A stretch of 64,000 nt of DNA. Origin: Caenorhabditis remanei (lineage: Eukaryota > Nematoda > Chromadorea > Rhabditida > Rhabditidae). Each line of letters opens with the position of its first letter. Positions within the stretch are counted from its first letter, which is position 1. The notes under the pieces are model-generated. The model was not told the origin of the DNA and did not search any database. It was given only the letters and a program-made list of their open reading frames with translations. This document shows positions 45,752 through 55,563 of this stretch, piece after piece. A program made the position numbers and the translations under genes. The DNA lies in contig NC_071328.1 of assembly GCF_010183535.1 (NCBI RefSeq), positions 1,922,001 to 1,986,000 on the forward strand, read 5' to 3'.

Positions 45752-46080
45752 CGGATCTAAAATTTTTGAAAAGGGAAGAAGGAAGAAGGAAGTAAATTTT
45801 TGAGAAAGGAAGTCGGAAGAAGGAAGAAGGAAGTTGGGTTCCGAACCCGGAAGTCGGAAGTTAGTATTGAAAATGACAAATTTGAGGAAATGTTTTTCTA
45901 GTCATCTCTGAAAACGTATTTTGGCGTTGTTTTCATACAAAATTTTATCAAAAACCACAATAATTCTGCCGAAATTCCGTCGAAAATTACAAAATTTTTG
46001 TAAACTTTTTACACGGAAGTCGGAAGTGGCAAAAAATTTTCAACGGAAGACGGAAGAAGGAAGTGAATAAAAGCCCGGAA
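45752..46080. mobile_element. hAT-like MITE, CAGAGCTGTGCGG subfamily, right end missing
   Basis: The left terminus CAGAGCTGTGCGGATC and the core shared with 29639 and 33777 are present. The right terminus is replaced at about 46080 by sequence (GACACCGACACAGGATATGG) repeated from 43913. Confidence 0.65.
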
Positions 46081-46386
46081 GACATCAGGAGACACCGACA
46101 CAGGATATGGCGTGTCTTTGGCGTTTCCGAGGTAAAATTTACACTGAAAATTGAGTTTTTGGCTGAAAAATGCTCTTTTTTGACTGAAAATCCATTTTTT
46201 CAGGTCGCCACGACTAATTTTGTCTTGAAATACCCGATTTTTGACTGAAAATGTTAAAATTGCGGGGGAAAAAATATGATATTTTGATCTGAATATGGCA
46301 ATAGCTAGGATCTGGTTTAATTTAAACATATTTATTTGTGGAAATCGTTGTAACGTGTAATTAAATTCTTCTGTTCGTAGGTTCTT

Positions 46387-47226
46387 TTAAAATTGGTGAG
46401 ATATCCGTCTTGAAAAATTTCTTCCATTAAATTCCTTAATTGTCGAAAGAAGTTTATGGAATAATGCTGAACTCTCCGGTACATTCCATCTAGGGTCCGC
46501 GAGGAATTGAGAGAAATCAGGATCCGTTCTGAAAAATGATTTGGATAAATTTTAGTGCTCGGCAATACTTACGATTGTGCTCTTTTCCATATTCACCAGG
46601 ACGATTCCTGCTGACCAAACATCTTTTTTTTCGAAATTCTCGGGTGCGAACGTGATTTTGGTTCTTGGTTCAGTATCCGCTGCGAACCTTCAGAATCGAA
46701 ACTTGGCGGCAAGACCGAAATCTCCAGTTTTCAAAACTCCTGAAAATACAGATTAAAAATACTATACTTGCAAACCGGGCCGGCGCGTAACTCGCTTCAA
46801 ACTCAATACTCTGAGCTGAAAAATATACCAAGATGTAGATCTCGACGGGTTCTATGTCACTGATATAATACGGGCCGGATGACTATTTGTTAATGTGTCG
46901 CTGGCCGGGAAAAAGTGTCAGAAATTGCAAAAAATGCCAAAAAAGCCATTCTAGCCCGGCCCGCGGCACAATAACAAATAGACATCCGGCCCGTAGTAGG
47001 TCACGGACATAGAACTCGTCGAGATCTACATTTTGGTATATTTTTCAGCTCATAATATTGAATTTAAAGCGAGTGTCGCCTGTTTTAGCCCGGTTTGCAA
47101 GTATGAAAGATACTACCGTATGTTTGTGAAACGTACCATGAACAAATTTTCGCTTTTAATATCACGATGGCAATGACCGAGCTTGTGAATATGTTTCAGA
47201 CCCAAAAGTAAGTCTTTGAAATACAT
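46387..47226 (-). pseudogene. Chk1-like protein kinase relic
   Basis: Exon 47137-47226 encodes YFKDLLLGLKHIHKLG and the catalytic loop HRDIKSEN. Exon 46573-46739 encodes GDFGLAAKF (DFG), an in-frame TGA, then APENFEKKDVWSAGIVLV (APE and D-x-W-S-x-G-I). Exon 46387-46528 gives DPRWNVPESSALFHKLLST and a stop. The HRDIKxEN / DVWSAGIVL combination fits Chk1-type CAMK-group kinases, which are expanded in nematodes. The ATP-binding lobe is absent, and the first intron hosts a MITE. The stop and phase clash mark it as a pseudogene. Confidence 0.65.
46763..47105. mobile_element. hAT-like MITE, CATACTTG family, copy 4
   Basis: Ends are TATACTTGCAAACCGGGCC (first base changed) and TTTGCAAGTATG. Flanks are AAAAATAC/AAAGATAC (7 of 8). 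It lies in the kinase relic's intron. Confidence 0.8.
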
Positions 47227-47339
47227 TTATATTCATACTCAAGACGAACGCGATTTGCTGCTTTTCATTCTTTTCGGTGGCAGCGGGGATCACCATCTTG
47301 GACAGTAAGTTGGAGAGTACAAGAACTAGAGAATAATAG

Positions 47340-47490
47340 AAGTGGGAAAATCAATATAATTCTCAAAAAATCAGAATACAAGAAGGGGACGACCAGCCAT
47401 TCCGTTAGGCAGTCAATGGGGGATAATGAGTAGAACAAGGGACTGTGTCTTACGTTGAACACATACGCATTCGTTGCGAGACCCTTATTT
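47340..47490. repeat. CCATTCCGTTAGGCAGTC module, copy 11
   Basis: The core is at 47396-47413. It is followed by CGTTGCGAGACCCTTATTTG and CCGCGACGCAGCAGTG. Confidence 0.72.
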
Positions 47491-47666
47491 GAAAAGGCTC
47501 CTGGGGAGATAGAAACCGCGACGCAGCAGTGTTGCGGCGCGGTCGGACTTTCGTTGCGAGACCCACTTCCGCCCAGATTGACTAACACGCGCTTATGACC
47601 TGAACGGTGAGTACGCTCTATGGGATCGCGACGGAAGATTACGGTAGAGGTTAGCGTCGCCTGTAG

Positions 47667-47750
47667 CAGAGTTGCATGGAAGTGAAAATTTCTTATCCGG
47701 AAGTCGGTAGTCGGAAGTGATTTGCCTTATCCGGAAGTCGGAAGCCGTGA
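47667..47750. mobile_element. hAT-like MITE, CAGAGTTGCATGGAAG subfamily, left end only
   Basis: The terminus CAGAGTTGCATGGAAG and two GGAAGTCGG repeats are followed by unrelated sequence. Confidence 0.6.
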
Positions 47751-47852
47751 ACAGCCGGGCCTTGAATCACGGCCCGGCCACTAAATGGATTGTACTGCGG
47801 GTCTCACTAAACTCACAGTGTCACATAGCACAATAGTAGAGTGTCTGTCCGA

Positions 47853-48031
47853 CAGAGTTGCGCGGAAGTGATTTTTTCTAAAACGGAAGTCGGAAGTCGG
47901 AAGTAAAATTTGTAATCCGGAAGTCGGAAGCCGGAAGGCGGAAGTAAAATTTCTAATCCGGAAGTCGGAAGTCGGAAGCAAAATTTTGAAAACGGAAGTC
48001 GGAAGCCGGAAGTCGGAAGTGAAAAAACGCC

Positions 48032-48063
<32 letters not shown>

Positions 48064-48373
48064 AGTCGGAAGTAGATTTTTTCGCAAAGATTCAAAAACT
48101 CCTAGAAAAAGTTCATAAAATTCGCGAAAATCAGTGGAAAATTAGTTTTTGGCTAAAGAAAAGCTCATTTTCTGTCTTTTTAGACCATTTTTCCTTCTAT
48201 TTCAGCGAGATGTACTTTTCCGAAATCCCACAATTATGGAATGACGGAAGTCGGAAGTAAACATCCGAAAACGGAAGTCGGAAGTCGGAAGTCGGAAATA
48301 AAATTTTGAAAACGGAAGTCGGAAGTAAAGTTTTCAAAACGGAAGTCGGAAGTCGGAATTCCGCGCAACTCTG
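47853..48373. mobile_element. hAT-like MITE, CAGAGTTGCGCGGAAG subfamily
   Basis: Ends are CAGAGTTGCGCGGAAG and CCGCGCAACTCTG, with an exact 8-bp duplication CTGTCCGA (47845-47852, 48374-48381). Many GGAAGTC repeats surround the shared core. Confidence 0.9.
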
Positions 48374-48639
48374 CTGTCCGATAATCAAACAAGAAAAGTT
48401 CAGAGCCTAACGAAAGATAGAAAAGATTATCCGGATAAAATGAGTTGAACCTAAATAATATGAGTAAAAAAGTCGTGCTCCAAAGTGAAAAAATTTCTTA
48501 ACCTAAAAATCAGGAAATATTCCTAAACAAGCGACGCGTTTTCATATTGTTATATCGATTCTTTATAATTTTTGGGTTTTTATTAAATGAACTTTATTGA
48601 ATTTGAAAAAGAGTTGAAAAGTATTAAAACAGTAATTAA

Positions 48640-48970
48640 GCAAAATCAATCTTTTTGTATTTCCCCTTCTCCAGTTGTTCAATGAGCTGTTCCTTTCTCA
48701 TCAATTTTGCGGTGTTTTATCGTTTTCATCGTTTTTTTTTTCATTTCCTTTTTGACCTGAAAAAAAAACATTTCATTAATCATGTGAATACTTAGTTACC
48801 TCTTTTTCATCATCATTTTGGTTGTCTTCTCGCGTTGATGAGAAGGACTTCAGCGTTTCTATCATCGTAGTGCTTCTTGTGGTTCATCAAATGAGTCGAG
48901 ATCTGAAAATAGACAGACTAGTATAGTTTAGATGTTATCTCACAAACCTTGGATGTGACCGAATTGATAA
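48640..48970 (-). pseudogene. Weak minus-strand gene remnant
   Basis: A short reading frame ends MRKEQLIEQLEKGKYKKIDF then Ala-stop near 48637, and minus-strand donor/acceptor-like motifs lie at 48760-48900. Stops interrupt it upstream. No family recognised. Confidence 0.25.
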
Positions 48971-49021
48971 AAGACGTTTAAAAGAGTTTGAAGGAGGACT
49001 GAAGCCATACGTTTTATTTAA

Positions 49022-49636
49022 CTAGGGACGGATCCCGAGTCGAGATGGAGTTACAGGTCGAGATATACATCACTTGAACGGACTTTCTGCGCTGATTTCA
49101 AATCTGTATTCCGTTTTTGCTGAACGATCTCGTGCAAAAAGTTATTCGCGTTTTTGTGGCTTCTCAGTCCAAAAATGAGCATTTTCAAGACACCTGAAAT
49201 TAACGTTTTTCCGATTTTTTTCAAATTTTTTTGTGTTGTATGTATGAGTACGGTTAGAAAGATTATTTTTGCATTGTTTGATTTCAGAATTTATTTTTAG
49301 AAAAATTTTTGTGAAGTTTCTTAAATTTTCAAAAATGACGCATCTACAAAAAATTTGTCTGAAAATTTTCTAAAGTTCCAACACAAACAATACAATATTC
49401 ATAATTGGAAATAGATGTACAACACAAAAAAATTTGAAAAAAATCGGAAAAACGTTAATTTCGGGTGTCTTGAAAATGCTCATTTTTGCACTGAGAAGCC
49501 ACAAAAACGCGAATAACTTTTTGCACGAGATCGTTCAGCAAAAACGGAATACAGATTTGAAATCAGCGCAAAATTTCGGTTCCAGTGATATGTATCTCAA
49601 CCTGTAACTCCATCTTGACTCGGGATCCTTCCCTAG
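49022..49636. mobile_element. PIF/Harbinger-like MITE, GGATCCCGAGTC family, copy 2
   Basis: Ends are CTAGGGACGGATCCC and GGGATCCTTCCCTAG, with TAA on both sides (49019-49021, 49637-49639). It is strongly similar to 42176-42694. Confidence 0.8.
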
Positions 49637-49639
49637 TAA

Positions 49640-50502
49640 GATTCTGATACTTCAGAACATTCTTAGAAACTATTATTATTGACGCGAATTTTTGCCCCCT
49701 CTCGTTTTCTTGCTTTTTTCAACTAAATTTCGTGTTTTTTCTTCTTTTTTTACAAAATAAATTGAAAAAAACACGACATTTTGTTGAAAAAAGTATGAAA
49801 CGAGAAATAAAAAGAAACATTGTTGTCCGAGAGGACTACACGGGGGGGGGAAATTCGCGTGGGAAAACTCTTCCCCGAAAGCTCAATTTGAGCCGGAAAA
49901 CCGTGAATTTAGGGCGGTTAGAGCGATTTTTAGCATATGCTCCAATGATGAAAGTTGTTCAAAATTTTCTGAAGTATCAGAATCTGAAATAAAAAAAATG
50001 ACTTCAGTCCTCCTTCAAGTATTCATTCGGCGCTGTTGAAAAATTGCTTATCAGAAAAAAGATCGCTTTGAGTAGCGCTCGAAATGGGGCGTCCCAGATT
50101 TTTTCCGGTCATTTTGGAAAACAGTCAATTTTTGTCGGGGAGTAGTCAAACTTTCACAGAGCCTGAAGACATAGCTGGGGATGCGAATTCCAAAGTTTCA
50201 AGAATATAGGTTAATTTTTAACCGTTTTATGACAATCCGGGACGCGCGGGACGTCCCACCGCGTCCCATTTCAAGCCCTAGCTTTGAGAGGTTGAAAAAA
50301 AACATTGAGGAGTGTGAAATTGCGACATCGGAAAATGGTGATAATTCTGTGTTTTGTTTTGAATATTGTAGCGATACCAAAAAAAAGAGGGTATTTCATC
50401 GTAAAATGATGAATTCAAAAAACACTCCAAAACCAAAACGGTACCCTCTTTCATATACTACTTACGGGCCAGCTTAGCACTCATTGTTGCTCCGTGTACC
50501 GG
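49640..50502. other. Spacer without a supported gene
   Basis: AT-rich DNA with open frames on the plus strand (to 98 codons) that lack splice context, codon bias or recognisable motifs. I do not support any as coding. Confidence 0.4.
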
Positions 50503-50510
50503 ATTAAAAC

Positions 50511-51001
50511 CAGAGTTGAGCGGAATTCCGCCTTCCGCCTTCCGCTTTCCGCCACTTTTTTCTTTCCGCCTTCCGCTTTCCGCTCTCCGCCGAAAAATGT
50601 TTTATTCCGCCTTCCGCTTTCCGCCAAAAATTTTCCTATTTCCGTTTTCCGCCTTCCGCTGTTTAAAGATTTTCTCCTCAGTGTTTTTTACTACAAAATA
50701 AAGCCAAAATCGTATTTTTGAAAGCGACATTGTGTTCCGCCTTCCGCCTTTTGCCATTTTTTTCCATTCCGCCTTCCGCCTTCCGCTTTCCGCCCAAAAA
50801 ATGTTCATTCCGCTCTCCGCTTTCCGCCTATATTTTTTAAATTCCGCCTTCCGCTTTCCGCTTTCCGCCCAAAAAATGTTCATTCCGCTCTCCGCTTTCC
50901 GCCTATATTTTTTCAATTCCGCCTTCCGCTTTCCGCCCAAAAAATGTTCATTCCGCTTTCCGCCTTCCGCCATTTCAAAAACCGCATTCCGCTCAACTCT
51001 G
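50511..51001. mobile_element. hAT-like MITE, CAGAGTTGAGCGGAAT subfamily
   Basis: Ends are CAGAGTTGAGCGGAATTCCG and GCATTCCGCTCAACTCTG, with an exact 8-bp duplication ATTAAAAC (50503-50510, 51002-51009). Confidence 0.9.
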
Positions 51002-51309
51002 ATTAAAACACCAACAAAAAAAAGTGGGAATCTCCAAAATGACTGAATTTCAGCCAATTTCAAGGGTGCCTTGCATGAAGATTCACACTGAAAATAATGT
51101 TTTTGAACTTACCTTAATTCAATCCATTCATTTGACACGGAAAATAGGGAATAGTAGAAGAAAGGGGTTGGGACGGAAAGGGGTACAGTTAATTCTCAAA
51201 AAAATATCAGAACAGCGGGGGGAACGAATCCAAAAAATCATTAGTTTTAAAATACCTTGGAGAGTAAAAACCACTTACGATTACGGCGTCTTATTGAGAG
51301 AATAAGAAT

Positions 51310-51372
51310 AATAGAAAATTCACAAAAAATCAGAATACAAGAAGGGTTCGACTAGCCATTCCGTTAGGCAGT
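51310..51372. repeat. CCATTCCGTTAGGCAGTC module, copy 12
   Basis: The core is at 51355-51372, at the right end of the array. The usual right flank is absent, replaced by the inverted-repeat element at 51383. Confidence 0.7.
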
Positions 51373-51382
51373 CAATGAGGAT

Positions 51383-51575
51383 TCATAAGGTAGCAAAAAA
51401 AAGCACGACACACTTCTTACAACCGCGCTCTACCGAAACCGATGAAGCGAAATTGAGAGACACAGAGAAAAAGAGACATTTTTCAAGGGGATTTCGGTGG
51501 AGCGCAGTTGTAAAAACAGTGCCCCCAGCTAAAAAAAATTTTTCGCTTTTTTTTGCTACCTTGTGAATAGGTCCT
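51383..51575. mobile_element. Inverted-repeat MITE with nested arm
   Basis: Outer arms CATAAGGTAGCAAAAAAAAG and CTTTTTTTTGCTACCTTGTG enclose the TA-family arms CTTACAACCGCGCTC / GAGCGCAGTTGTAA. Confidence 0.6.
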
Positions 51576-51879
51576 GTGTCAAATAAATAGACTCTCAGTT
51601 GTCAGTTACATCGACCACAGACCTTCTGATAAGCGGGTGTGTCCGTCCGGTGTAGTGATAAGAAGTAATAGTGTTTAGAGAGAGAGGAAAAGAAGGAAGG
51701 TATGTACGCATAAAAATGTGCTGACTGATAAGGGGAAGAAGGTAATGGAATTAAGAATTAAATTTTGGTTCGAATTGGAGGGAATAATAAACCGACCATG
51801 AGCGTACACGGCAGAGTTGTCCGGAATCCGGATTAAGAAATTCCGGAATTTCGGGTTTTTTAAACATTCTGGTTCCGGA

Positions 51880-52393
51880 CAGAGTTGCGCGGAAGTGATT
51901 TTTTCTAAAACGGAAGTCGGAAGTAAAATTTGTAATGCGGAAGTCGGAAGTAAAATTTCTAATCCGGAAGTCGGAAGCAAAATTTTGAAAACGGAAGTCG
52001 GAACTCGGAAGTCGGAAGTCGGAAGTAGATTTTTTCGAAAAGATTCAAAAACTCCTAGAAAAAGTTCATAAAATTCGCGAAAATCAGTAAAAAATTAGTT
52101 TTTGGCTGAAGAAAAGCTCATTTTCTGTCTTTGTAGACCATTTTTCCTTCTATTTCTGCGAGATGAACTTTTCCGAAATCCCACAATTATGGAATGACGG
52201 AAGTCGGAAGTAAAATTTTGAAAACGGAAGTCGGAAGTGAAATTTTGAAAACGGAAGTGGGAAGTCGGAAGTAAAATTTTGAAAACGGAAGTCGGAAGTC
52301 GGAAGTAAAAATTTTCAAAACGGAAGTCGAAAGTCGGAAGTGAAAAAAAGCCCGGAAGTCGGAAGTCGGAAGTCGGAATTCCGCGCAACTCTG
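51880..52393. mobile_element. hAT-like MITE, CAGAGTTGCGCGGAAG subfamily, within a direct repeat
   Basis: The ends are intact as at 47853, but the immediate flanks do not match. Instead a direct repeat of about 105 bp lies to the left (51775-51879) and to the right (52394-52499). Confidence 0.8.
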
Positions 52394-52430
52394 TTGGAGG
52401 GAATGATAAACCGACCATGAGCGTACAAGG

Positions 52431-52556
52431 CAGAGTTGTCCGGAATCCGGATTAAGAAATTCCGGAATTCCGGGTTTTTCAAACATTCTGGATCCGGATT
52501 CCGGATTTCGAAAATTTCATTCCGGAAATCGAAAAATGTCATTCCGTACAACTCTG
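52431..52556. mobile_element. Short hAT-like MITE, CAGAGTTGTCCGGAAT subfamily
   Basis: Ends are CAGAGTTGTCCGGAATCC and CATTCCGTACAACTCTG; only 126 bp. A left half of a second copy is at 51813-51879. Confidence 0.65.
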
Positions 52557-52610
52557 GTAGACCGGGTAATGGCAATGAACCTCAAATTCAAACCCGTAAA
52601 TCGACACCGC

Positions 52611-53075
52611 ACAGGGGTGCGCAACGCAAGGTCGCTTAAACGCGCTCCGTCGCTCAGCGGTTGGCACGGTGCCAAAAACTAACTTGGCTGAGTGCCAAGT
52701 TCAAGTTTAGCGTGTATTTGTCGTATCTTTCAATGAAAAACGCGACGCACACGCAACGCGCGGTAAATTCAAAACTTTTCGGTGCGGACCTTACGTCTCG
52801 CACCCCTGTGAAGGTGAAAAGGCGGAAGAACTTCCGTGTAGTCTGCGTGGACAAGTTTAAATCTCAGATTTTGAAGTTTATTTGCCGAAAAATCGGTTTT
52901 AAAAAAAAAGAAATCGACTAACAATAAAGAAAGCTTCCGTGTAGTCCGCGTGGACAAGTTCAACTTCAGATTTTGAAATTTTTGGAAAAAATCGGTCGAA
53001 ATTGGCTCAAACTAGTCAAAGTGTTCGTGTAGTCTGCGTGGACAATCGGATTTGAAATTTTCGACTCGCACCCCT
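52611..53075. mobile_element. hAT-like element, CAGGGGTGCGCAACGC family
   Basis: It starts CAGGGGTGCGCAACGC and ends GACTCGCACCCCTG, with an extra internal CTCGCACCCCTG end near 52800. A direct repeat of about 33 bp (GAACCTCAAATTCAAA...GACACCG) lies on both sides (52575-52608, 53077-53111). Confidence 0.6.
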
Positions 53076-53455
53076 GTGAACCTCAAATTCAAACTCGTAA
53101 ATCGACACCGAGAGAGATGCGTTGCGTGCGCGTCGCGGCTCCTTTCAAGTGATGAGCCGCGAAGCTCGTTTTTCCTCGAAAAAGCTGAATTTTCTTCATT
53201 TTTTGTCGTTTAAAACCAATTTTAACGTACAGTTTCTTTGTTTTTCGTTCGAAATAATAATGCAGAAGCGAAAAAATATGTTTTCAGTCAACAAATGCAG
53301 ACGAACATTTCAGGTTATTTTTTCCGCGTACAACTTCCGATTAGTCAGTTTTCCGTAGTTTCATGCCTTATCTCTCATAGCGTCCAATGCTGCCCGACGC
53401 GTCGCGACTGGAAACCGCTTCGCGCCCATCGCGGTTAGCCGCAGTGAGCGTATTA

Positions 53456-53588
53456 GCTCGACACAGTTCTTACAACTGCGCTCCACCGAAATGCCTTTGA
53501 AAAATGTCTCTTTTTCTCTGAGTCTCTCAAATTGGCGCACAATTTTCTTCGGTTTCGATAGAGCGTACTTGCTAGAAGTGTATAGTGC
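53456..53588. mobile_element. Short TA-flanked MITE
   Basis: It is the same family as 9435-9584: GCTCGACACAGTTCTTACAA on the left, TAGAAGTGTATAGTGC on the right, TA on both sides. Confidence 0.62.
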
Positions 53589-53599
53589 TAATAAGAGAC

Positions 53600-54370
53600 T
53601 CAGGAAATCAAGATTCTACCGGTGAGAAGTGGTTCCAGAAGGTCGGATGTCCAGACTTGCAAAATATCGGGCCGTAGTCAAAATGTGTGTATTTTTCACT
53701 AAATTTTTCAAATTTTTCAGAATTTTTTATCAAAAATAGTCAAAAAATCCTATGTTTTTATTGATAACCGTGTTATTAGCTTGAAAGCACCGCAAAATAC
53801 TGAAATCTTGAAAAAAAACAAGATGGCCTAACATTTTCAAAATTTTGGTTTTCTAGGCCACCAAGCTGAAAACCGTGCCAAATCGGTTTTTAACGAGTTT
53901 TCGAGTGAGTTTTAACCGATTTTCAGCAAAAATTGAAAATTTAGCGTAAATTCTTTGTCTAGAAAATCTCAATACCCATTTTACGGTGAAAAATCCCAAA
54001 ATTGTTGGCTTTTTTGACGGAAAAACATAAATTTTTGTTAATTTTCGCATTTTCTCGTGATTTTTGAGTCAAAATTTGTTAATTTTTCAGATTTTTCACA
54101 TTAAATACACCAAAAATTTCTAAAATTCAACTATTTTTCGATTTTTCAGTCCGGTCTCTCAAAAAAACCCAAATTCAAATTTCCCTCCAAAATCCGCCAC
54201 CGCAACGACACTCCGATATCCCGCGCGCGTCCAGTTTAGCGCGTTTCCAATTTCAAACTATAAGGCGGCAGAAACATCAATATTCCAGAAATTCACCGAT
54301 TTCAGTCATTTTTCGCCGTTTTTTGCCGATTTTTCTTGCAAAATTCATCAAAAAATCGAATTTTCATTGC
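53600..54370. other. Upstream region of the mzt-1-like gene
   Basis: T-rich spacer with repeated TTTTCAG-like motifs and a GC-rich patch (CCCGCGCGCGTCCAGTTTAG near 54218). It probably holds the promoter and outron. TTTTCATTGCAG at 54361-54372 is a plausible SL1 trans-splice acceptor 43 bp before the ATG. Confidence 0.45.
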
Positions 54371-54414
54371 AGAAAACCTATATTCCGCCCGCAAAATCGA
54401 TAAAATCCCGGAAA

Positions 54415-54717
54415 ATGAGCGATGCGAAGAAAAACACTCAGCGTAAGTCATTTTTCGCCGTTTTTCACCGGAAATCCGTGAAAAGTTTCAGAAACGATGG
54501 AAATGGCGAAATTTCTCAACGTTTTTTTGACCGTTGAGCAAGTTGTTGCAGTGGAAAAGGTGGGAAAATCGATTTTTTCGGAAAAAAATGAATTTTTTCA
54601 ATAAAAATGTTTCAGCTACTCGCAATCGGCGTGCCGCCTATAAATATCGTTCGTCTTTTACAAAGTGTCAGTCCGAATCAACAAATGTCGCCGGGAAATC
54701 GCGAAAACGGAATTTAA
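54415..54717 (+). CDS. mzt-1: MOZART1-like small protein
   Basis: Three exons (54415-54442, 54492-54559, 54616-54717) in matching phases encode 65 residues. The core ETMEMAKFLN...TVEQ gives TMEMAKFLNVFLTVEQVVAV then EKLLAIGVPPINIVRLLQSV. It aligns with the MZT1 pattern (EISRILNTGL-x-ETL...LCEQGINPEALSSVI), with the hallmark L-x-x-GV/I-x-P. MOZART1 is a helical adaptor that binds the N-termini of gamma-tubulin complex proteins and recruits gamma-tubulin at centrosomes. Length fits (family about 60-80 residues). The assignment rests on pattern only. AATAAA is at 54751. him-1 follows on the same strand 847 bp after the stop, longer than a typical nematode operon gap. Confidence 0.7.
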
Positions 54718-54750
54718 ATTTGTATTTTTGCATTTTACGGGTCAAAATTT

Positions 54751-54756
54751 AATAAA
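54751..54756 (+). promoter_or_regulatory. Poly(A) signal of the mzt-1-like gene
   Basis: AATAAA lies 33 bp after the stop. Confidence 0.7.
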
Positions 54757-55059
54757 TGTCGATATTTCTCTTATTTTTGTTGGTTTCCTTGACTTTTTAG
54801 TGTTTTTATCGGTTTCTACACCGTTTTCTATCTCTAAAACCATGTTTTACTGGTTAAAAACGCGATTTTTCGAGTTTTCAGCCTGAGAATAATATTTTTC
54901 AGTTTTTTTTTTTTCCATTTTTAATGATGAAAAATTAATTTTTGTCAATTTTTATGGAGTTTTCACGATTTCTGGCATGTTTTTCGCCTCTAAAACGCGA
55001 TTTTCTGTCCTTTTCACCCTTAAAATGCTATTTTTCTATTTTGCTAGTGAAAAATTGAT

Positions 55060-55563
55060 TTTTGTGATTTCCGACCGTTTTTTATTGTTTATTTTTCGTT
55101 TTTTTTCGCTCAAAATTTTCATTTTTCTCAAGAATTGCTCATTTTTTCGCTCAAAATCTTGATTTTCCCCATTTTACCATCAAAACCTCTCAGTTTCAGC
55201 TAAAATCATGGTTTTTGTGATTTCCGACCGTTCTTTATCGTTTTTTTTCTCGTTTTTCCGGTTTTTTTTTTCCCTCAAAATCTCAATTTTTCCACTTTTT
55301 CCACAGAAACCGTCCAAATTTCAGCTCAAAATCCTCATTTTGACGCTCAAAATATCAATTTTTCCACTTTTTTCCATCAAAAACCTCTCAGTATCAGCTA
55401 AAATCATGGTTTTTGTGATTTCCGACCGTTTTTTCTCGTTTTTCCGTTTTTTTCACTCAAAATCTCAATTCTTTCACTTTTCCACAGAAATCGTCCATTT
55501 TCTGCTCAAAATCCTCGTTTTTTTAGTTTTTCTCTTAAAACCTCTCAATTTCAGCTTAAAATC
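55060..55563 (+). repeat. him-1: Tandem repeats of the him-1 acceptor and start region
   Basis: Units with GTGATTTCCGACCGTT and TCAGCTAAAATCATG recur near 55190-55245 and 55385-55440. A partial GTGATTTCCGACCGTT copy is at 55060, and the true acceptor and start (TTTCAGCTTAAAATCATG) is at 55549-55566. Upstream ATGs at 55208 and 55406 are out of frame with him-1. Confidence 0.7.

Noticed and set aside
24938..47588. Recurring minus-strand peptide-like stretches (GLATN...YVFNVRQ...DCLTEWLVV)
   Set aside because: They arise from the repeated module. Frames shift between copies and no splice or start context is constant, so I treat them as repeat sequence rather than protein.
49732..50477. Two plus-strand ORFs of 86 and 98 codons
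   Set aside because: No motifs, no splice context, AT-driven composition; not supported as genes.
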